The notes: generated by a model not told the origin, from the sequence alone. 64,000 bases of DNA from Bradyrhizobium manausense (GCF_018130615.1 NZ_JAFCKB010000002.1:513759-577758), one strand, 5' to 3'. Shown: positions 52,258 through 61,373, counted from the stretch's first letter. Numbers and translations: made by a program.

Positions 52258-53246
52258 GTGCGCTGCTCGTCGAGGTGTCCTCGATCTCGCGCAGCTATTC
52301 CATGCGCTCCGGAATGTTCGGCCGCAGCACGGCTGTACATGCGGTCGACGGCGTGTCGCTGACGATCCCCAAGGGGGATACGCTGGGCCTCGTTGGCGAA
52401 TCCGGCTCGGGCAAGTCGACGACGGGGCGCATCGTGCTCGGCCTCGAGCCGCCCGATCGCGGCGAGGTGCGGTTCGATGGCAAGCCGATGGCCATCCTGG
52501 GGACGCCGGCGTGGCGTGCACAGCGCGCGCGCATGCAGATGATCTTCCAAGACCCGCTGGGCGCATTGGACCGACGTTTGCCGGTGGCGACCCAGATCCG
52601 CGAGCCGCTCGACATTCACGGTCTCGGTGCGTCGGCCGAGCGCGAGGACCGGGTGCGCGAGTTGCTGCGCGCCGTCGAACTGACGCCGGCGCATGGCGGG
52701 CGTTATCCGGGCGCGCTCTCCGGAGGCCAGCGTCAGCGCATCGTGCTGGCGCGCGCGCTCGCGACAAAACCCGATTTCCTCGTCTGCGACGAGCCGGTCA
52801 GCGCGCTTGACGTCTCGATCCAGGCGCAGGTGGTGAATTTGCTGTGCGATCTCCAGGCGCAGCTTGGGCTCACGCTGCTGTTCATCAGCCACGATCTTCG
52901 CGTCGTCAGGCAGATCAGCAACGTCGTCGCCGTGATGTATCTCGGCCGCATCGTCGAGGTCGGCAGTGCCGACGATCTCTTTGCGCGCCCCGAGCATCCC
53001 TACACGCAGGCGCTGGTCTCGGCCTCGCCGGCGCCCGGCCGCCGTAGTGCGGGCCGGATCGTGCTCGCGGGCGATCCACCGAACCCGGCGGCGCGGCCGC
53101 AAGGCTGCGCCTTCCATCCGCGTTGCCCGCGCGCCATCGCGCGCTGCGCGAGCGAGGTGCCGGTCTTGTCCAGCGTGGGCGGTGGCCGGCAGGTCGCCTG
53201 CCATCTCGTGACGGGGCCGCGGGCCGAGACCCGGGACGCGGCATGA
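52254..53246 (+). CDS. Peptide-type ABC ATPase 2 (DppF/OppF-like)
   Basis: 330 aa. Walker [17 protein letters not shown]-loop MIFQDPLGALDRRL, signature [17 protein letters not shown], Walker B DFLVCDEPVSALD, H-loop LFISHDLRVV, and a C-terminal Cys motif (GCAFHPRCPRAIARC). The start ATG overlaps the end of the first ATPase (ATGA). It pairs with it as a heterodimer. Confidence 0.92.
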   Translation: MSALLVEVSSISRSYSMRSGMFGRSTAVHAVDGVSLTIPKGDTLGLVGESGSGKSTTGRIVLGLEPPDRGEVRFDGKPMAILGTPAWRAQRARMQMIFQDPLGALDRRLPVATQIREPLDIHGLGASAEREDRVRELLRAVELTPAHGGRYPGALSGGQRQRIVLARALATKPDFLVCDEPVSALDVSIQAQVVNLLCDLQAQLGLTLLFISHDLRVVRQISNVVAVMYLGRIVEVGSADDLFARPEHPYTQALVSASPAPGRRSAGRIVLAGDPPNPAARPQGCAFHPRCPRAIARCASEVPVLSSVGGGRQVACHLVTGPRAETRDAA

Positions 53247-54175
53247 TGGGACGCTATTTCGCCATTCGCATTGGACGCGCGGCACTGACGATCGTGCTCG
53301 TCGTCACCTTCGCTTTCGTCGTGCTGCGTTTGTCGGGCGATCCCGCGCTGATGATTTTGGGACCGGAGGCGCCGCCGGAAGTCCTCGCCGCCTTCCGCAA
53401 GGCCTGGGGCCTCGATGATCCCATCTGGTTCCAATATCTCGATTACTTCAGCGCCATCGTCAAGGGCGAGCTGGGCCGCTCCATGCGCGATGGTCGGCCC
53501 GCGATTGACCTCGTGCTGGAGCGGATTCCGGCGACGCTGGCGCTGACCTTGCCGGCCTTTGTGTTCAAGGTCGCGCTCGGCATTCCCGCCGGCATCTACG
53601 CGGCCCTTCATCGCGGCTCGGCGATCGATCGCGCCGTGATGATGACGGCGGTCGCCGGCTTCACCGTGCCGAGCTTTGTGCTCGCGCTGCTGCTGGTGCT
53701 GGTCTTCGCCGTGCAGCTCGGCTGGCTGCCATCGGGCGGGCAGGACAGCTGGCGTCATGCGATCCTGCCGATCGCGACGCTCAGCCTCGGCGGCGCCGCG
53801 GTGCTGGCGCGCTTTACGCGCAGCGCCATGCTGGAGGTGCTCGGCCAGCCCTATATCCGCACCGCCTCCGCCAAGGGCGTGCCGTGGCGTAAGGTGGTGA
53901 CGTCGCATGCACTGCCGAACGCGGCGATCCCGACCGTCACGATTCTGGGCTTCATGGTGGGCACGCTGATAGCGGGCGCGGTCGTGGTCGAGAGCGTGTT
54001 CTCGTGGCCAGGGGTCGGGCGCCTGCTCGTCGTCGCGGTTGCCAACCGCGACCTCGCCGTCGTGCAATGCATCCTGTTGCTGGTGGCGCTGACCATGGTC
54101 AGTTCGAACCTGATCGTCGACTTCCTCTACGGCTTCCTCGATCCGCGCCTCCGGGCCAAGGGAGCGCATGCATGA
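53243..54175 (+). CDS. Peptide-type ABC permease 1 (DppB-like)
   Basis: 310 aa, six hydrophobic segments. Typical DppB pattern MGRYFAIRIGRAALTIVLVV, LRLSGDPALMILGP, then the EAA region YIRTASAKGVPWRKVVTSHA. The start overlaps the ATPase 2 stop codon (ATGATG); the partner permease gene overlaps its own end by 4 nt. Confidence 0.92.
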   Translation: MMGRYFAIRIGRAALTIVLVVTFAFVVLRLSGDPALMILGPEAPPEVLAAFRKAWGLDDPIWFQYLDYFSAIVKGELGRSMRDGRPAIDLVLERIPATLALTLPAFVFKVALGIPAGIYAALHRGSAIDRAVMMTAVAGFTVPSFVLALLLVLVFAVQLGWLPSGGQDSWRHAILPIATLSLGGAAVLARFTRSAMLEVLGQPYIRTASAKGVPWRKVVTSHALPNAAIPTVTILGFMVGTLIAGAVVVESVFSWPGVGRLLVVAVANRDLAVVQCILLLVALTMVSSNLIVDFLYGFLDPRLRAKGAHA

Positions 54176-55032
54176 CCGACGCGACGTTGAAGGAATCGGC
54201 TGTCCGCCGCCGTATCAGCCTGCCGGCAATTCCGGTCTCGGTTGCGCTTGCGATCAGCTGGATCGTCGCGATGCTGGTGATCGCAGCCTTCGCCGAGAAG
54301 ATCGCGCCGTACGGCTTCACCCAGCTCGACCTGCGCAACCGCCTCGCGGCACCCGGCAACGTCGCGCACTGGCTCGGCACCGACGAACTCGGCCGCGACG
54401 TGCTGTCGCGGCTGCTCGTTTCGATCCGCATCTCGCTGCTGATCGCGTTCGGCGCGACGGCGATCTCAGCGGTGGTCGGCACCACGCTCGGCTTCCTCGC
54501 CGCGCATTTCCGAGGGAGCATCGAGCAGCTCGTGCTGATGCTGACCGATTTCCAGGCCAGCATGCCGTTCCTGATCATGGCGCTCGCGGTGCTCGCCTTC
54601 TTCGGCAATTCGCTGCCGCTGCTGATCGGCCTGATGGGGCTGTTCGGCTGGGAGCGCTTTGCCCGTATCGCCCGAGGCCTTGCCATCTCCGCCAATGCGC
54701 AAGGCTACGCGGCCGCGGTCCGCCAGTTAGGGGCACGGCCTTCGCGGATTTACCTGCGGCACATCCTGCCCAATATCGCTTCCACCCTGATCGTCTCGAC
54801 CACGCTGGTTTTCCCCGAGGTGATCCTGATGGAGTCAGGCCTGTCCTTCCTCGGCCTCGGCGTGCAGCCGCCGATGACCAGCCTCGGCAACATGGTCGGC
54901 TATGGCCGGGAGTACCTGACCCGGGCACCCTGGATCATGCTGGCGCCGGCGACCACCATCGTCGTCACCACGCTGGCAGTGTCCGTGATCGGCGACTGGC
55001 TGCGCGACCGATTGGATCCGACCCTGCAATAG
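54172..55032 (+). CDS. Peptide-type ABC permease 2 (DppC-like)
   Basis: 286 aa. DppC pattern with [40 protein letters not shown] (EAA region) and [20 protein letters not shown]. It completes an importer with all parts (binding protein, two ATPases, two permeases) and one enzyme. Confidence 0.92.
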   Translation: MTDATLKESAVRRRISLPAIPVSVALAISWIVAMLVIAAFAEKIAPYGFTQLDLRNRLAAPGNVAHWLGTDELGRDVLSRLLVSIRISLLIAFGATAISAVVGTTLGFLAAHFRGSIEQLVLMLTDFQASMPFLIMALAVLAFFGNSLPLLIGLMGLFGWERFARIARGLAISANAQGYAAAVRQLGARPSRIYLRHILPNIASTLIVSTTLVFPEVILMESGLSFLGLGVQPPMTSLGNMVGYGREYLTRAPWIMLAPATTIVVTTLAVSVIGDWLRDRLDPTLQ

Positions 55033-55195
55033 GCCGCGCCGGGAGCAGGGGAGGCCTGCGGGAGGCCAATCCGGGCGGTTTCAGGGCAAGTTCCCGTTGC
55101 GCGCGCCCATCTCGTGCGCTATCCGGCCGGAAAGGCCTGAGGCGGCTCCTATTTTCCCGCCCGCCGGGCCGGCCAACCCGAGGACGGAAACCGCC

Positions 55196-57046
55196 ATGCC
55201 AGCCTATCGCTCCCGCACCACCACCCACGGCCGCAACATGGCGGGCGCCCGCGGCCTCTGGCGCGCGACGGGTATGAAGGACGGCGATTTCGGCAAGCCG
55301 ATCATCGCGGTCGTCAACTCCTTCACCCAGTTCGTGCCCGGCCACGTCCATCTGAAGGACCTCGGCCAACTCGTCGCCCGCGAGATCGAGCAGGCCGGCG
55401 GCGTCGCCAAGGAGTTCAACACCATCGCGGTCGATGACGGCATCGCCATGGGCCATGACGGCATGCTCTACAGCCTGCCGTCGCGCGAGCTGATCGCCGA
55501 CAGCGTCGAGTACATGGCCAATGCGCACTGCGCCGACGGTCTCGTCTGCATCTCCAACTGCGACAAGATCACGCCCGGCATGCTGATGGCCGCGCTGCGG
55601 CTCAACATCCCCGCGGTGTTCGTCTCGGGCGGCCCGATGGAGGCCGGCAAGGTCAAGCTGCAGGGCAAGACCAAGGCCGTCGACCTCATCGACGCCATGG
55701 TGGCCGCGGCCGACTCCAAGGTCAGCGACGACGACGTCAAGGTGATCGAGCGCTCGGCGTGCCCGACCTGCGGCTCCTGCTCGGGCATGTTCACCGCCAA
55801 CTCCATGAACTGCCTGACGGAGGCGCTTGGCCTCGCGCTGCCCGGCAACGGTACCGTGGTCGCGACCCATGCCGACCGCAAGCGCCTGTTCGTCGAGGCC
55901 GGCCACACCATCGTGGATCTCGTCCGCCGCTATTACGAGCAGGACGATGCCTCCGTGCTGCCGCGCAACGTCGCGAACTTCAAGGCGTTCGAGAATGCGA
56001 TGACGCTCGACATCGCCATGGGTGGCTCGACCAACACCGTGCTGCATCTGCTTGCCGCGGCCCATGAGGGCGAGGTCAAGTTCACGATGCAGGACATCGA
56101 CCGCCTGTCGCGCCGTGTGCCCGTGCTCTGCAAGGTCGCGCCGTCGGTCGCCGACGTGCATGTCGAGGACGTGCATCGCGCCGGCGGCATTTTGGGCATT
56201 CTGGGCGAGCTCGACCGCGCCGGCCTGATCGACACCTCGGTCTCGACCGTGCACGCGCCGACCATGAGCGAGGCGCTGGAGCGCTGGGACATCAAGCGCT
56301 CAAAGAGCGAGTCGGTGCGCACATTCTATCGCGCCTCGCCCGGCGGCATTCCGACTCAAGTCGCCTTCAGCCAGGAGCGCCGCTACGACGAGCTCGATGC
56401 CGATCGCGAGAAGGGTGTGGTGCGCGATCTCGCGCATGCCTTCAGCAAGGACGGCGGCCTTGCCGTGCTCTACGGCAACCTCGCGCAGGACGGCTGCATC
56501 GTGAAGACCGCCGGCGTCGATGCCTCGATCCTGAAATTCTCCGGCCCCGCGCGCGTGTTCGAAAGCCAGGACGCCGCCGTCGACGGCATTCTCGGTGGCA
56601 AGGTTGTCGCCGGCGAGATCGTGGTCATCATCTATGAAGGTCCGCGCGGCGGCCCCGGCATGCAGGAGATGCTGTATCCGACCAGCTATCTGAAATCGAT
56701 GGGCCTCGGCAAAGCCTGCGCGCTCGTCACTGACGGACGCTTCTCCGGCGGCTCCTCGGGCCTGTCGATCGGCCATCTGTCGCCGGAAGCGGCAGAAGGC
56801 GGCAATATCGGTCTCGTGCGCACCGGCGACCGCATCGCCATCGACATTCCCAACCGCAGCATCAACCTCGAGATCTCCGACGAGGAGCTTGCGAGCCGTC
56901 GTGCCGCGGAGGAGGCGAAAGGCGATGCCGCCTGGCAGCCCGCCGCGCGCAAGCGCAACGTCTCGACCGCACTGCAGGCCTATGCTGCACTCACCACCAG
57001 CGCCGCGCGCGGCGCAGTGCGCGAGGTGAAGCGTCGCTCGAACTGA
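55196..57046 (+). CDS. ilvD: Dihydroxy-acid dehydratase
   Basis: 616 aa. Fe-S cysteines in [12 protein letters not shown] and [18 protein letters not shown], with [20 protein letters not shown] and [20 protein letters not shown] near the C-terminus, all IlvD/Edd hallmarks; overall length and [20 protein letters not shown] place it with IlvD. It makes the 2-keto acids of valine and isoleucine. No branched-chain leader peptide could be seen in the 160 bp upstream. Confidence 0.93.
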   Translation: MPAYRSRTTTHGRNMAGARGLWRATGMKDGDFGKPIIAVVNSFTQFVPGHVHLKDLGQLVAREIEQAGGVAKEFNTIAVDDGIAMGHDGMLYSLPSRELIADSVEYMANAHCADGLVCISNCDKITPGMLMAALRLNIPAVFVSGGPMEAGKVKLQGKTKAVDLIDAMVAAADSKVSDDDVKVIERSACPTCGSCSGMFTANSMNCLTEALGLALPGNGTVVATHADRKRLFVEAGHTIVDLVRRYYEQDDASVLPRNVANFKAFENAMTLDIAMGGSTNTVLHLLAAAHEGEVKFTMQDIDRLSRRVPVLCKVAPSVADVHVEDVHRAGGILGILGELDRAGLIDTSVSTVHAPTMSEALERWDIKRSKSESVRTFYRASPGGIPTQVAFSQERRYDELDADREKGVVRDLAHAFSKDGGLAVLYGNLAQDGCIVKTAGVDASILKFSGPARVFESQDAAVDGILGGKVVAGEIVVIIYEGPRGGPGMQEMLYPTSYLKSMGLGKACALVTDGRFSGGSSGLSIGHLSPEAAEGGNIGLVRTGDRIAIDIPNRSINLEISDEELASRRAAEEAKGDAAWQPAARKRNVSTALQAYAALTTSAARGAVREVKRRSN

Positions 57047-57091
57047 GCGTAGCGGCGTTCGCGCCCAGCGCGCGCATGGTCAACAAGTTCT

Positions 57092-57117
57092 GAACGGCCG
57101 GCGAAAGCCGGCCGTTC
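57092..57117 (+). terminator. Terminator of ilvD
   Basis: Perfect 11-bp stem GAACGGCCGGC-GAAA-GCCGGCCGTTC, 46 bp after the ilvD stop. The T-tract is short (GCATTAA). Confidence 0.75.
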
Positions 57118-57219
57118 GCATTAAGGATGCCCCGACGAACTTCGGCAGACATGAATTTTGCGGCGTATACTGCGCGCGACCTTCGCAAATCCATTTCGGG
57201 CAACTGGGGCACCACAATA

Positions 57220-57597
57220 ATGTCTCGTACTCTTGCTGTCGTTTTCTCAACAGTCGTCGCCGCGATTTCGATGACGGGCGCGGCTTCTGCCGGCTGCTAC
57301 AATTGCTACGCGCCGCCGCAGCCGTGCACGACCTGCTATCAGCAGCAATACGTCGCGCCGCAATACCGCACCGTCGATGAGACCGTGATGGTGTCACCGG
57401 GCGCAACCGTCGCGCATCGCACGCCCGCGCAGTATCGCACCGTGATGGTGCCGCAGACCGTGATGGTGGCGCCCCCGAGCGTCCAGTACGAGCGCATCCC
57501 GCCGCAATACGCCACGCGCCAGCGCGTCGAGATGGTCTCGCCGGGCTATTCCTATTACGCGCCGGTGCAGATGGGCTGCGCGTCCTGCGGCTACTGA
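57220..57597 (+). CDS. Small exported Cys/Tyr/Val-rich protein
   Basis: 125 aa. Signal peptide (LAVVFSTVVAAISMTGAASA), then GCYNCYAPPQPCTTCYQQQY and repeated Tyr-Arg-Thr/Met-Val units (YRTVDETVMVSPGATVAHRT, YRTVMVPQTVMVAPP) ending MGCASCGY. Four CxxC pairs suggest disulfides or metal binding. Probably a secreted surface protein; no family name recognised. Confidence 0.7.
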   Translation: MSRTLAVVFSTVVAAISMTGAASAGCYNCYAPPQPCTTCYQQQYVAPQYRTVDETVMVSPGATVAHRTPAQYRTVMVPQTVMVAPPSVQYERIPPQYATRQRVEMVSPGYSYYAPVQMGCASCGY

Positions 57598-57636
57598 GCC
57601 GACGCAACAAAAGACCAGCGCAACAAACAGGCTTCG

Positions 57637-57668
57637 CGCGGTGCCCAAAAGGGCGCCGCGTTTTCTTT
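57637..57668 (+). terminator. Terminator after the Cys-rich protein gene
   Basis: 10-bp stem CGCGGTGCCC-AAAA-GGGCGCCGCG (one G-U), then TTTTCTTTT. A further nested hairpin follows at 57686-57721 (GAGGCCCGG / CCGGGCCTC with inner GGGAG/CTCCC). Confidence 0.85.
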
Positions 57669-57895
57669 TGCGGGCGAAGCCAAACGAGGCCCGGACAGGG
57701 AGGCGTCTCCCGCCGGGCCTCGCGACCGGCAATGCCCTGGGCGGTGTCGCCGGTCCTGACCAAGGCTAGAGGATCAAACTGACGCGCGCCTGACAGGTCC
57801 TGTTCCTTCGAAAATGGAGCGCAGGCGGCGCGCGCTGGCCAACTTCGCGTTGCCTTGCGCCGCCGACTGCGTTAAGCGACAGCCGTTCCGGGTTT

Positions 57896-57985
57896 GGAAG
57901 GGTGGCCGAGTGGTTTAAGGCACCGGTCTTGAAAACCGGCGTGCCCGCAAGGGTACCGTGGGTTCGAATCCCACCCCTTCCGCCA
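57896..57985 (+). tRNA. tRNA-Ser, anticodon TGA
   Basis: Class II tRNA of 90 nt with long variable arm. Acceptor GGAAGGG/CCCTTCC, anticodon arm CCGGT-CTTGAAA-ACCGG (anticodon TGA), variable arm around GTGCCCGCAAGGGTACC, T arm GTGGG-TTCGAAT-CCCAC, discriminator G and encoded CCA. Its last 14 bases plus one more are repeated at 61213-61227. Confidence 0.97.
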
Positions 57986-57986
57986 A
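57972..57986 (+). repeat. attL-like repeat in the 3' end of tRNA-Ser
   Basis: CACCCCTTCCGCCAA, identical to 61213-61227 in the same orientation. tRNA 3' ends are the usual target of tyrosine-recombinase integrases. Confidence 0.7.
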
Positions 57987-58033
57987 TCTATCCGACCGGG
58001 GTATGTCAGTCGGGCCTTCCCGGCAGGTGATCG

Positions 58034-58777
58034 GTGAATCAGACGTTCAATCCGGCCGTGCTCGACAAGCTGAAGCTCCGTATTCAGGCGTTGCGCGCCA
58101 AAACCATCGCCAACGGCTGCACCGAGGACGAGGCGCTGTCGGCCGCCGCCAAGGTCGCCGAACTGCTGGATCGCCACGATTTGTCGCTCTCGGACGTCGA
58201 GCTGCGCGCGTCGCCGTGCGAACGGAGGGTCTACGAGACCCATCGCAAGAAGCGAATTCCCCTGGACGACTGCATCGGCGCGATCGCTCATTTCTGCGAT
58301 TGTCGGGTCTGGCGCGAGAAGGACGCGGCCGGCGAGAGCAGCTATGTGTTCTTCGGTCTCGGCGCGGATGTCGAGGTCGCGCACTATCTGGCCGAATTGA
58401 TCGACGGCGCCGTGCGCGCCGAGCTTGGCCGCTTCAAGACCTCGGTCGACTACGCCCGGTTCCGCCACCAGGAGCGGCATCTGGCCAATGCCTCCTTCGC
58501 GCTCGGGATGGTGGCGTCGATCGCGGACAGGCTGGTGGCGATCAAGGCCAGTCGCGATCAGGTCAACGAAGGCACGGGGCGCGAGCTGGTCGTCCTCAAG
58601 ACCTCGGTGGTCGATGCAGAATTCGACAAGCTCGACCTCAAGCTCCGGACCCAGCGCAGCGGTGGCCGCATGGTGTCGATGGCGGCCTATGAAGCGGGCG
58701 GCGCCGCCGGAGCGACGCTGGCCATCAATCCCGGCCTTGGCGAGGCACAGTCACGGACCACTCCCAAGGGAAGCTGA
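58034..58777 (+). CDS. DUF2786-domain protein
   Basis: 247 aa, GTG start 48 bp after the tRNA-Ser 3' end. LDKLKLRIQALRAKTIANGC and TEDEALSAAAKVAELLDRHD match DUF2786; the rest resembles the DUF7168-type partner domain (VRAELGRFKTSVDYARFRHQ). Members are frequent in phages and mobile elements and of unknown function. Its place just inside a tRNA-flanked segment fits that origin. Confidence 0.75.
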   Translation: MNQTFNPAVLDKLKLRIQALRAKTIANGCTEDEALSAAAKVAELLDRHDLSLSDVELRASPCERRVYETHRKKRIPLDDCIGAIAHFCDCRVWREKDAAGESSYVFFGLGADVEVAHYLAELIDGAVRAELGRFKTSVDYARFRHQERHLANASFALGMVASIADRLVAIKASRDQVNEGTGRELVVLKTSVVDAEFDKLDLKLRTQRSGGRMVSMAAYEAGGAAGATLAINPGLGEAQSRTTPKGS

Positions 58778-58868
58778 ACGCCTCGGGGAGGGGCGCGGCT
58801 CCAGCCGGAGCCCGCTATGGCTTGCGATCGAGTGGGGCTTCGAAGCGCCTCCGAAGGTCGGGCGGACC

Positions 58869-59078
58869 ATGTCGGAGGAGCTGAGCGACTACTGCCAGCG
58901 TTACCGGATCAGTTACGACTGGATGCTCACCGGCTGCCTCAAGGGCTTGAAGCAAATGATGGACGAGCAACGCGGCCGGGCCGCCGCGGCATCGCCTGCA
59001 AGCCTCCAGGACGAGTTTGCGCGGCAGGCGGTAAACATGTGGCCCGCCAGCGTTAACGCCGGCGGGCCACCGCCCTGA
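58869..59078 (+). CDS. Small protein, possible phage-type regulator fragment
   Basis: 69 aa from ATG 58869 (MSEELSDYCQRYRISYDWML, TGCLKGLKQMMDEQ). The first part resembles a helix-turn-helix-like segment seen in short phage regulators where a loop ending in DWMLTG follows. The frame is open for about 30 codons further upstream without a good start, so the gene may be truncated at its 5' end. The C-terminal codons overlap a GGCCCGCC/GGCGGGCC terminator-like hairpin at 59040-59069. Confidence 0.42.
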   Translation: MSEELSDYCQRYRISYDWMLTGCLKGLKQMMDEQRGRAAAASPASLQDEFARQAVNMWPASVNAGGPPP

Positions 59079-59166
59079 AGCAGCACCCAAGGCGGCCTTC
59101 AAGGTCCGTCATTTCCGGATGTACGCTGTACGGCGCAAAAATGCGCCTTGCAGATTTGCGAAGACG

Positions 59167-59628
59167 CTATGGTATCGGATCAATCAGATCGCCGGTCATG
59201 GTACAGTTCACGATAATGTTCGCTTGAGCAGCGATATCAAAATCCACGTATGGAAATCGCCCTTGACCTATGAGCCAATGAATGTCGGATTCGAAGTTCG
59301 TCGTGGTAGCAGTGCCAACGGCTATGGGGCCGGGGACCGGCAGCGGCAGACTACGTGCGATGCCAAGGCCGCCATTGGTCGTCGCGATATGTAGCAAAGC
59401 CTGAAACAGAGTACTGGTGGTAGAAATGTTGCAATTTAGCTTGCGCAACATGACGAGCTTGTCTGTCGGGGTTTGAGAGAAATTGAGCCGACAGGTGGTA
59501 ACGGTGCTGCAAAACACATCAGCAGTCTCGTCGTAATAGTTGCCGTAGCGAACTGGTGCTGCCGAAGAATTGCCGCCGGTGACGAGTGCGAAGCCGGCAA
59601 GCGCGAATAACAAAACATGCAACTGCAT
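59167..59628 (-). CDS. Secreted protein A of a divergent paralog pair
   Basis: 153 aa. Signal peptide MQLHVLLFALAGFALVTGGN. Mature part: RYGNYYDETADVFCSTVTTC, RLNFSQTPTDKLVMLRKLNC, with a C-terminal GQGRFPYVDFDIAAQANIIV then NCTMTGDLID. It has four cysteines and beta-rich character. ATG 59628 has TTGGAGG at good distance. It aligns along its length with the gene at 60119 on the opposite strand. Function unknown. Confidence 0.7.
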   Translation of the reverse strand: MQLHVLLFALAGFALVTGGNSSAAPVRYGNYYDETADVFCSTVTTCRLNFSQTPTDKLVMLRKLNCNISTTSTLFQALLHIATTNGGLGIARSLPLPVPGPIAVGTATTTNFESDIHWLIGQGRFPYVDFDIAAQANIIVNCTMTGDLIDPIP

Positions 59629-59804
59629 CTGAACCTCCAAAGTACGTTGCCGAAAGCTCGGGCTCCTCGGAGCCCAAAGGGCTTTATCGATTTGGATTGC
59701 CCAATATTCCCCGAGCTGTGAAAATATTATCGATTGGGAACAGTCGTGGAATCGGAACCATTCGAGATTGGCAAGCTAACGCATGGCGCGATTGAGCTCG
59801 TCTT

Positions 59805-59840
59805 TGGTGGTTCGGAACGCACGCGAGCTACCGCGCATCG
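59805..59840 (+). repeat. 36-bp direct repeat, copy 1
   Basis: Matches 60705-60740 at 30 of 36 positions (TGGTGGTT ... CGCGAGCTAC ... GCGC.TCG). The two copies bracket the plus-strand secreted paralog gene. Confidence 0.6.
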
Positions 59841-59965
59841 CCACCGCCGGAGGCTGAAGCAGGGTCTGCCACTTAGATGGGCCTGTGCGACCGCTTGATC
59901 TCGAATCGGATTCCCAATCCGCGGCCAGCTAATCCCTGGTCACAATCTACAATTCAAAAAAACTT

Positions 59966-59997
59966 CCCGTCGGCTCACAAGGTCGGCGGGTTTTCTT
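59966..59997 (+). terminator. Orphan intrinsic terminator
   Basis: 9-bp stem CCCGTCGGC / GTCGGCGGG with two G-U pairs, followed by TTTTCTTT. It faces the plus direction, but no gene ends before it; the upstream 59640-59960 stretch has no protein gene. Confidence 0.6.
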
Positions 59998-60118
59998 TCC
60001 CGCTGCGCGAGTATCACATCCTGGCACAATGAACCTTAGCACGGGCTACGCTGACCAATTGGGCGCGGGGTTTTTCGCAGCACTATGCCGCCTGTATTTC
60101 AGATATGGAGGCTACTAA

Positions 60119-60613
60119 ATGCATTTTTTTCGCTTCGCCAAATTCATTGCCCTGTTCATGCTGATGCTCGGTCTCGCTGCGCCAGCTTATGCGCAGAACA
60201 ATAAGCCGATCCGATCAGGAACCTGGTATGAGGACCAAGCTAGCTTGGTCGGCGGCAGTTCGCAAACTCTCACCCTCGCGCAATCGCCGACGGACAAGTT
60301 TCTGAACATCACTCATGTCGCCTGCCTGATCTCCGTCCCAAACGGTCCCACGATTCAGCCCGTGATAGACGTTTTTCTTACCGTTGGATCGACATCTGGC
60401 GCGAACGATTTAGGCCGCAAACAGCACTTTCTCAACACGACCAATCAGGCATTCGTCAAAGCAGTTGCCTATTATACCATCATAACCGATGCGGTTTTCT
60501 TTAAAGTGGGTCCGGGACGATATCCATCGATACGCATCTCGACAGATACGGCGCAGACGCCGATTGCGTTAACCTCAGAATGCACGATCGTCGGAAACCT
60601 GACGGACGACTAG
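60119..60613 (+). CDS. Secreted protein B of a divergent paralog pair
   Basis: 164 aa. Signal peptide (FIALFMLMLGLAAPAYAQ). Mature part: SGTWYEDQASLVGGSSQTLT, LAQSPTDKFLNITHVACLI, and a C-terminal GPGRYPSIRISTDTAQTPIA, then SECTIVGNLTDD. Shared with the minus-strand gene at 59167 are xQ(S/T)PTDK, the G(x)GR(F/Y)P motif and C-T-(I/M)-x-G-(D/N)-L near the end. Function unknown. Confidence 0.72.
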   Translation: MHFFRFAKFIALFMLMLGLAAPAYAQNNKPIRSGTWYEDQASLVGGSSQTLTLAQSPTDKFLNITHVACLISVPNGPTIQPVIDVFLTVGSTSGANDLGRKQHFLNTTNQAFVKAVAYYTIITDAVFFKVGPGRYPSIRISTDTAQTPIALTSECTIVGNLTDD

Positions 60614-60983
60614 GGCGCCGGCATGGTGGAGGCCGCATCTCGTCCGGCCAGCGATCGGCGTCGAAGGCGATGTGATGCCGGGCCAAAGTCAAATTATCGA
60701 TTAGTGGTGGTTTAGATCGCGCGCGAGCTACTGCGCGTCGTGGGAGTTGAAAACACAAGATCCACCGCGTGAAGCCTCACGGGTGGCGGTCAGGTCGGGC
60801 CGTGTCCTGCGGGGCAGGGGCATCTGTCGGCCGTGCCCGTTGCCGGAGGCCTGGCATTCCAAGCCTGGGGAGCGTGTCCTTGCGGGGCTCTGTGATCCAG
60901 GCGGACCGATCCTGCCTGCGATGTCCGGCTCCAGCAATGCACCGCTGCGGGCTGGTATCAACACGACGTCGCCGAGCTCCGGC
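60614..60983. other. Interval without a supported gene
   Basis: Holds the second 36-bp repeat (60705-60740). Short frames here show no start signals. Confidence 0.45.
60705..60740 (+). repeat. 36-bp direct repeat, copy 2
   Basis: Matches 59805-59840 at 30 of 36 positions; see that entry. Confidence 0.6.
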
Positions 60984-61082
60984 TCAGTGAATTTCGTCTG
61001 TGCCCCGCGTCAGTCCGGCCAGCACCAGGAGGGCGAGGGCGGCAAGAATGACTGCCCCTGAAACGAGTAGTGCGGTCGTCAT
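60984..61082 (-). CDS. Very small membrane protein, 32 aa
   Basis: ATG 61082 to TGA 60984. Nearly all of it is one transmembrane helix (LLVSGAVILAALALLVLAGL) with a short polar tail (TRGTDEIH). The ribosome-binding site is weak (GAGACC). It lies inside the tRNA-Ser flanked segment. Confidence 0.42.
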   Translation of the reverse strand: MTTALLVSGAVILAALALLVLAGLTRGTDEIH

Positions 61083-61212
61083 AGGCGACGGGTCTCGGTG
61101 CTTTGTGACCCTCAAAATGAATCACGGGGACTCGCCAAAAACCACCGTGGCTAGGACCGTAGATAACGGCTGAGGCAGACGAAAAATGACAGCAATTTCA
61201 AATTGGACAGGA

Positions 61213-61227
61213 CACCCCTTCCGCCAA
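61213..61227 (+). repeat. attR-like copy of the tRNA-Ser 3' end
   Basis: CACCCCTTCCGCCAA, exact 15-bp match to 57972-57986, same orientation, 3.24 kb downstream. Confidence 0.7.
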
Positions 61228-61373
61228 ATCCCCATCTAGAGGCGGCCTTTGGTGTCCTAGTTTGTTCTGACAGGTATCCTATTTCGCAGAACAGGCGAGG
61301 AGACATTTTGACCCGCCTTTACCAACCTGCGGTAGCTCGATAATGATCTTCCCGTTCAGTCTCTGGGGGAATC

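Larger units (their letters stand above)
59629..60118. other. Interval between the divergent paralogs
   Basis: No gene supported. It carries a 36-bp repeat unit (59805-59840) and a plus-strand terminator-like hairpin (59966-59997, CCCGTCGGC/GTCGGCGGG then TTTTCTTT) that has no gene in front of it, so an unrecognised short transcript may end there. AT-richer than the flanks. Confidence 0.5.

Noticed and set aside
50686-52767. 693-codon minus-strand frame
   Set aside because: Antisense of the ABC binding protein and ATPases, no recognisable domain.
55033-55195. Search for a Leu/Ile/Val leader peptide ahead of ilvD
   Set aside because: No short frame with clustered branched-chain codons and no attenuator-type terminator was found.
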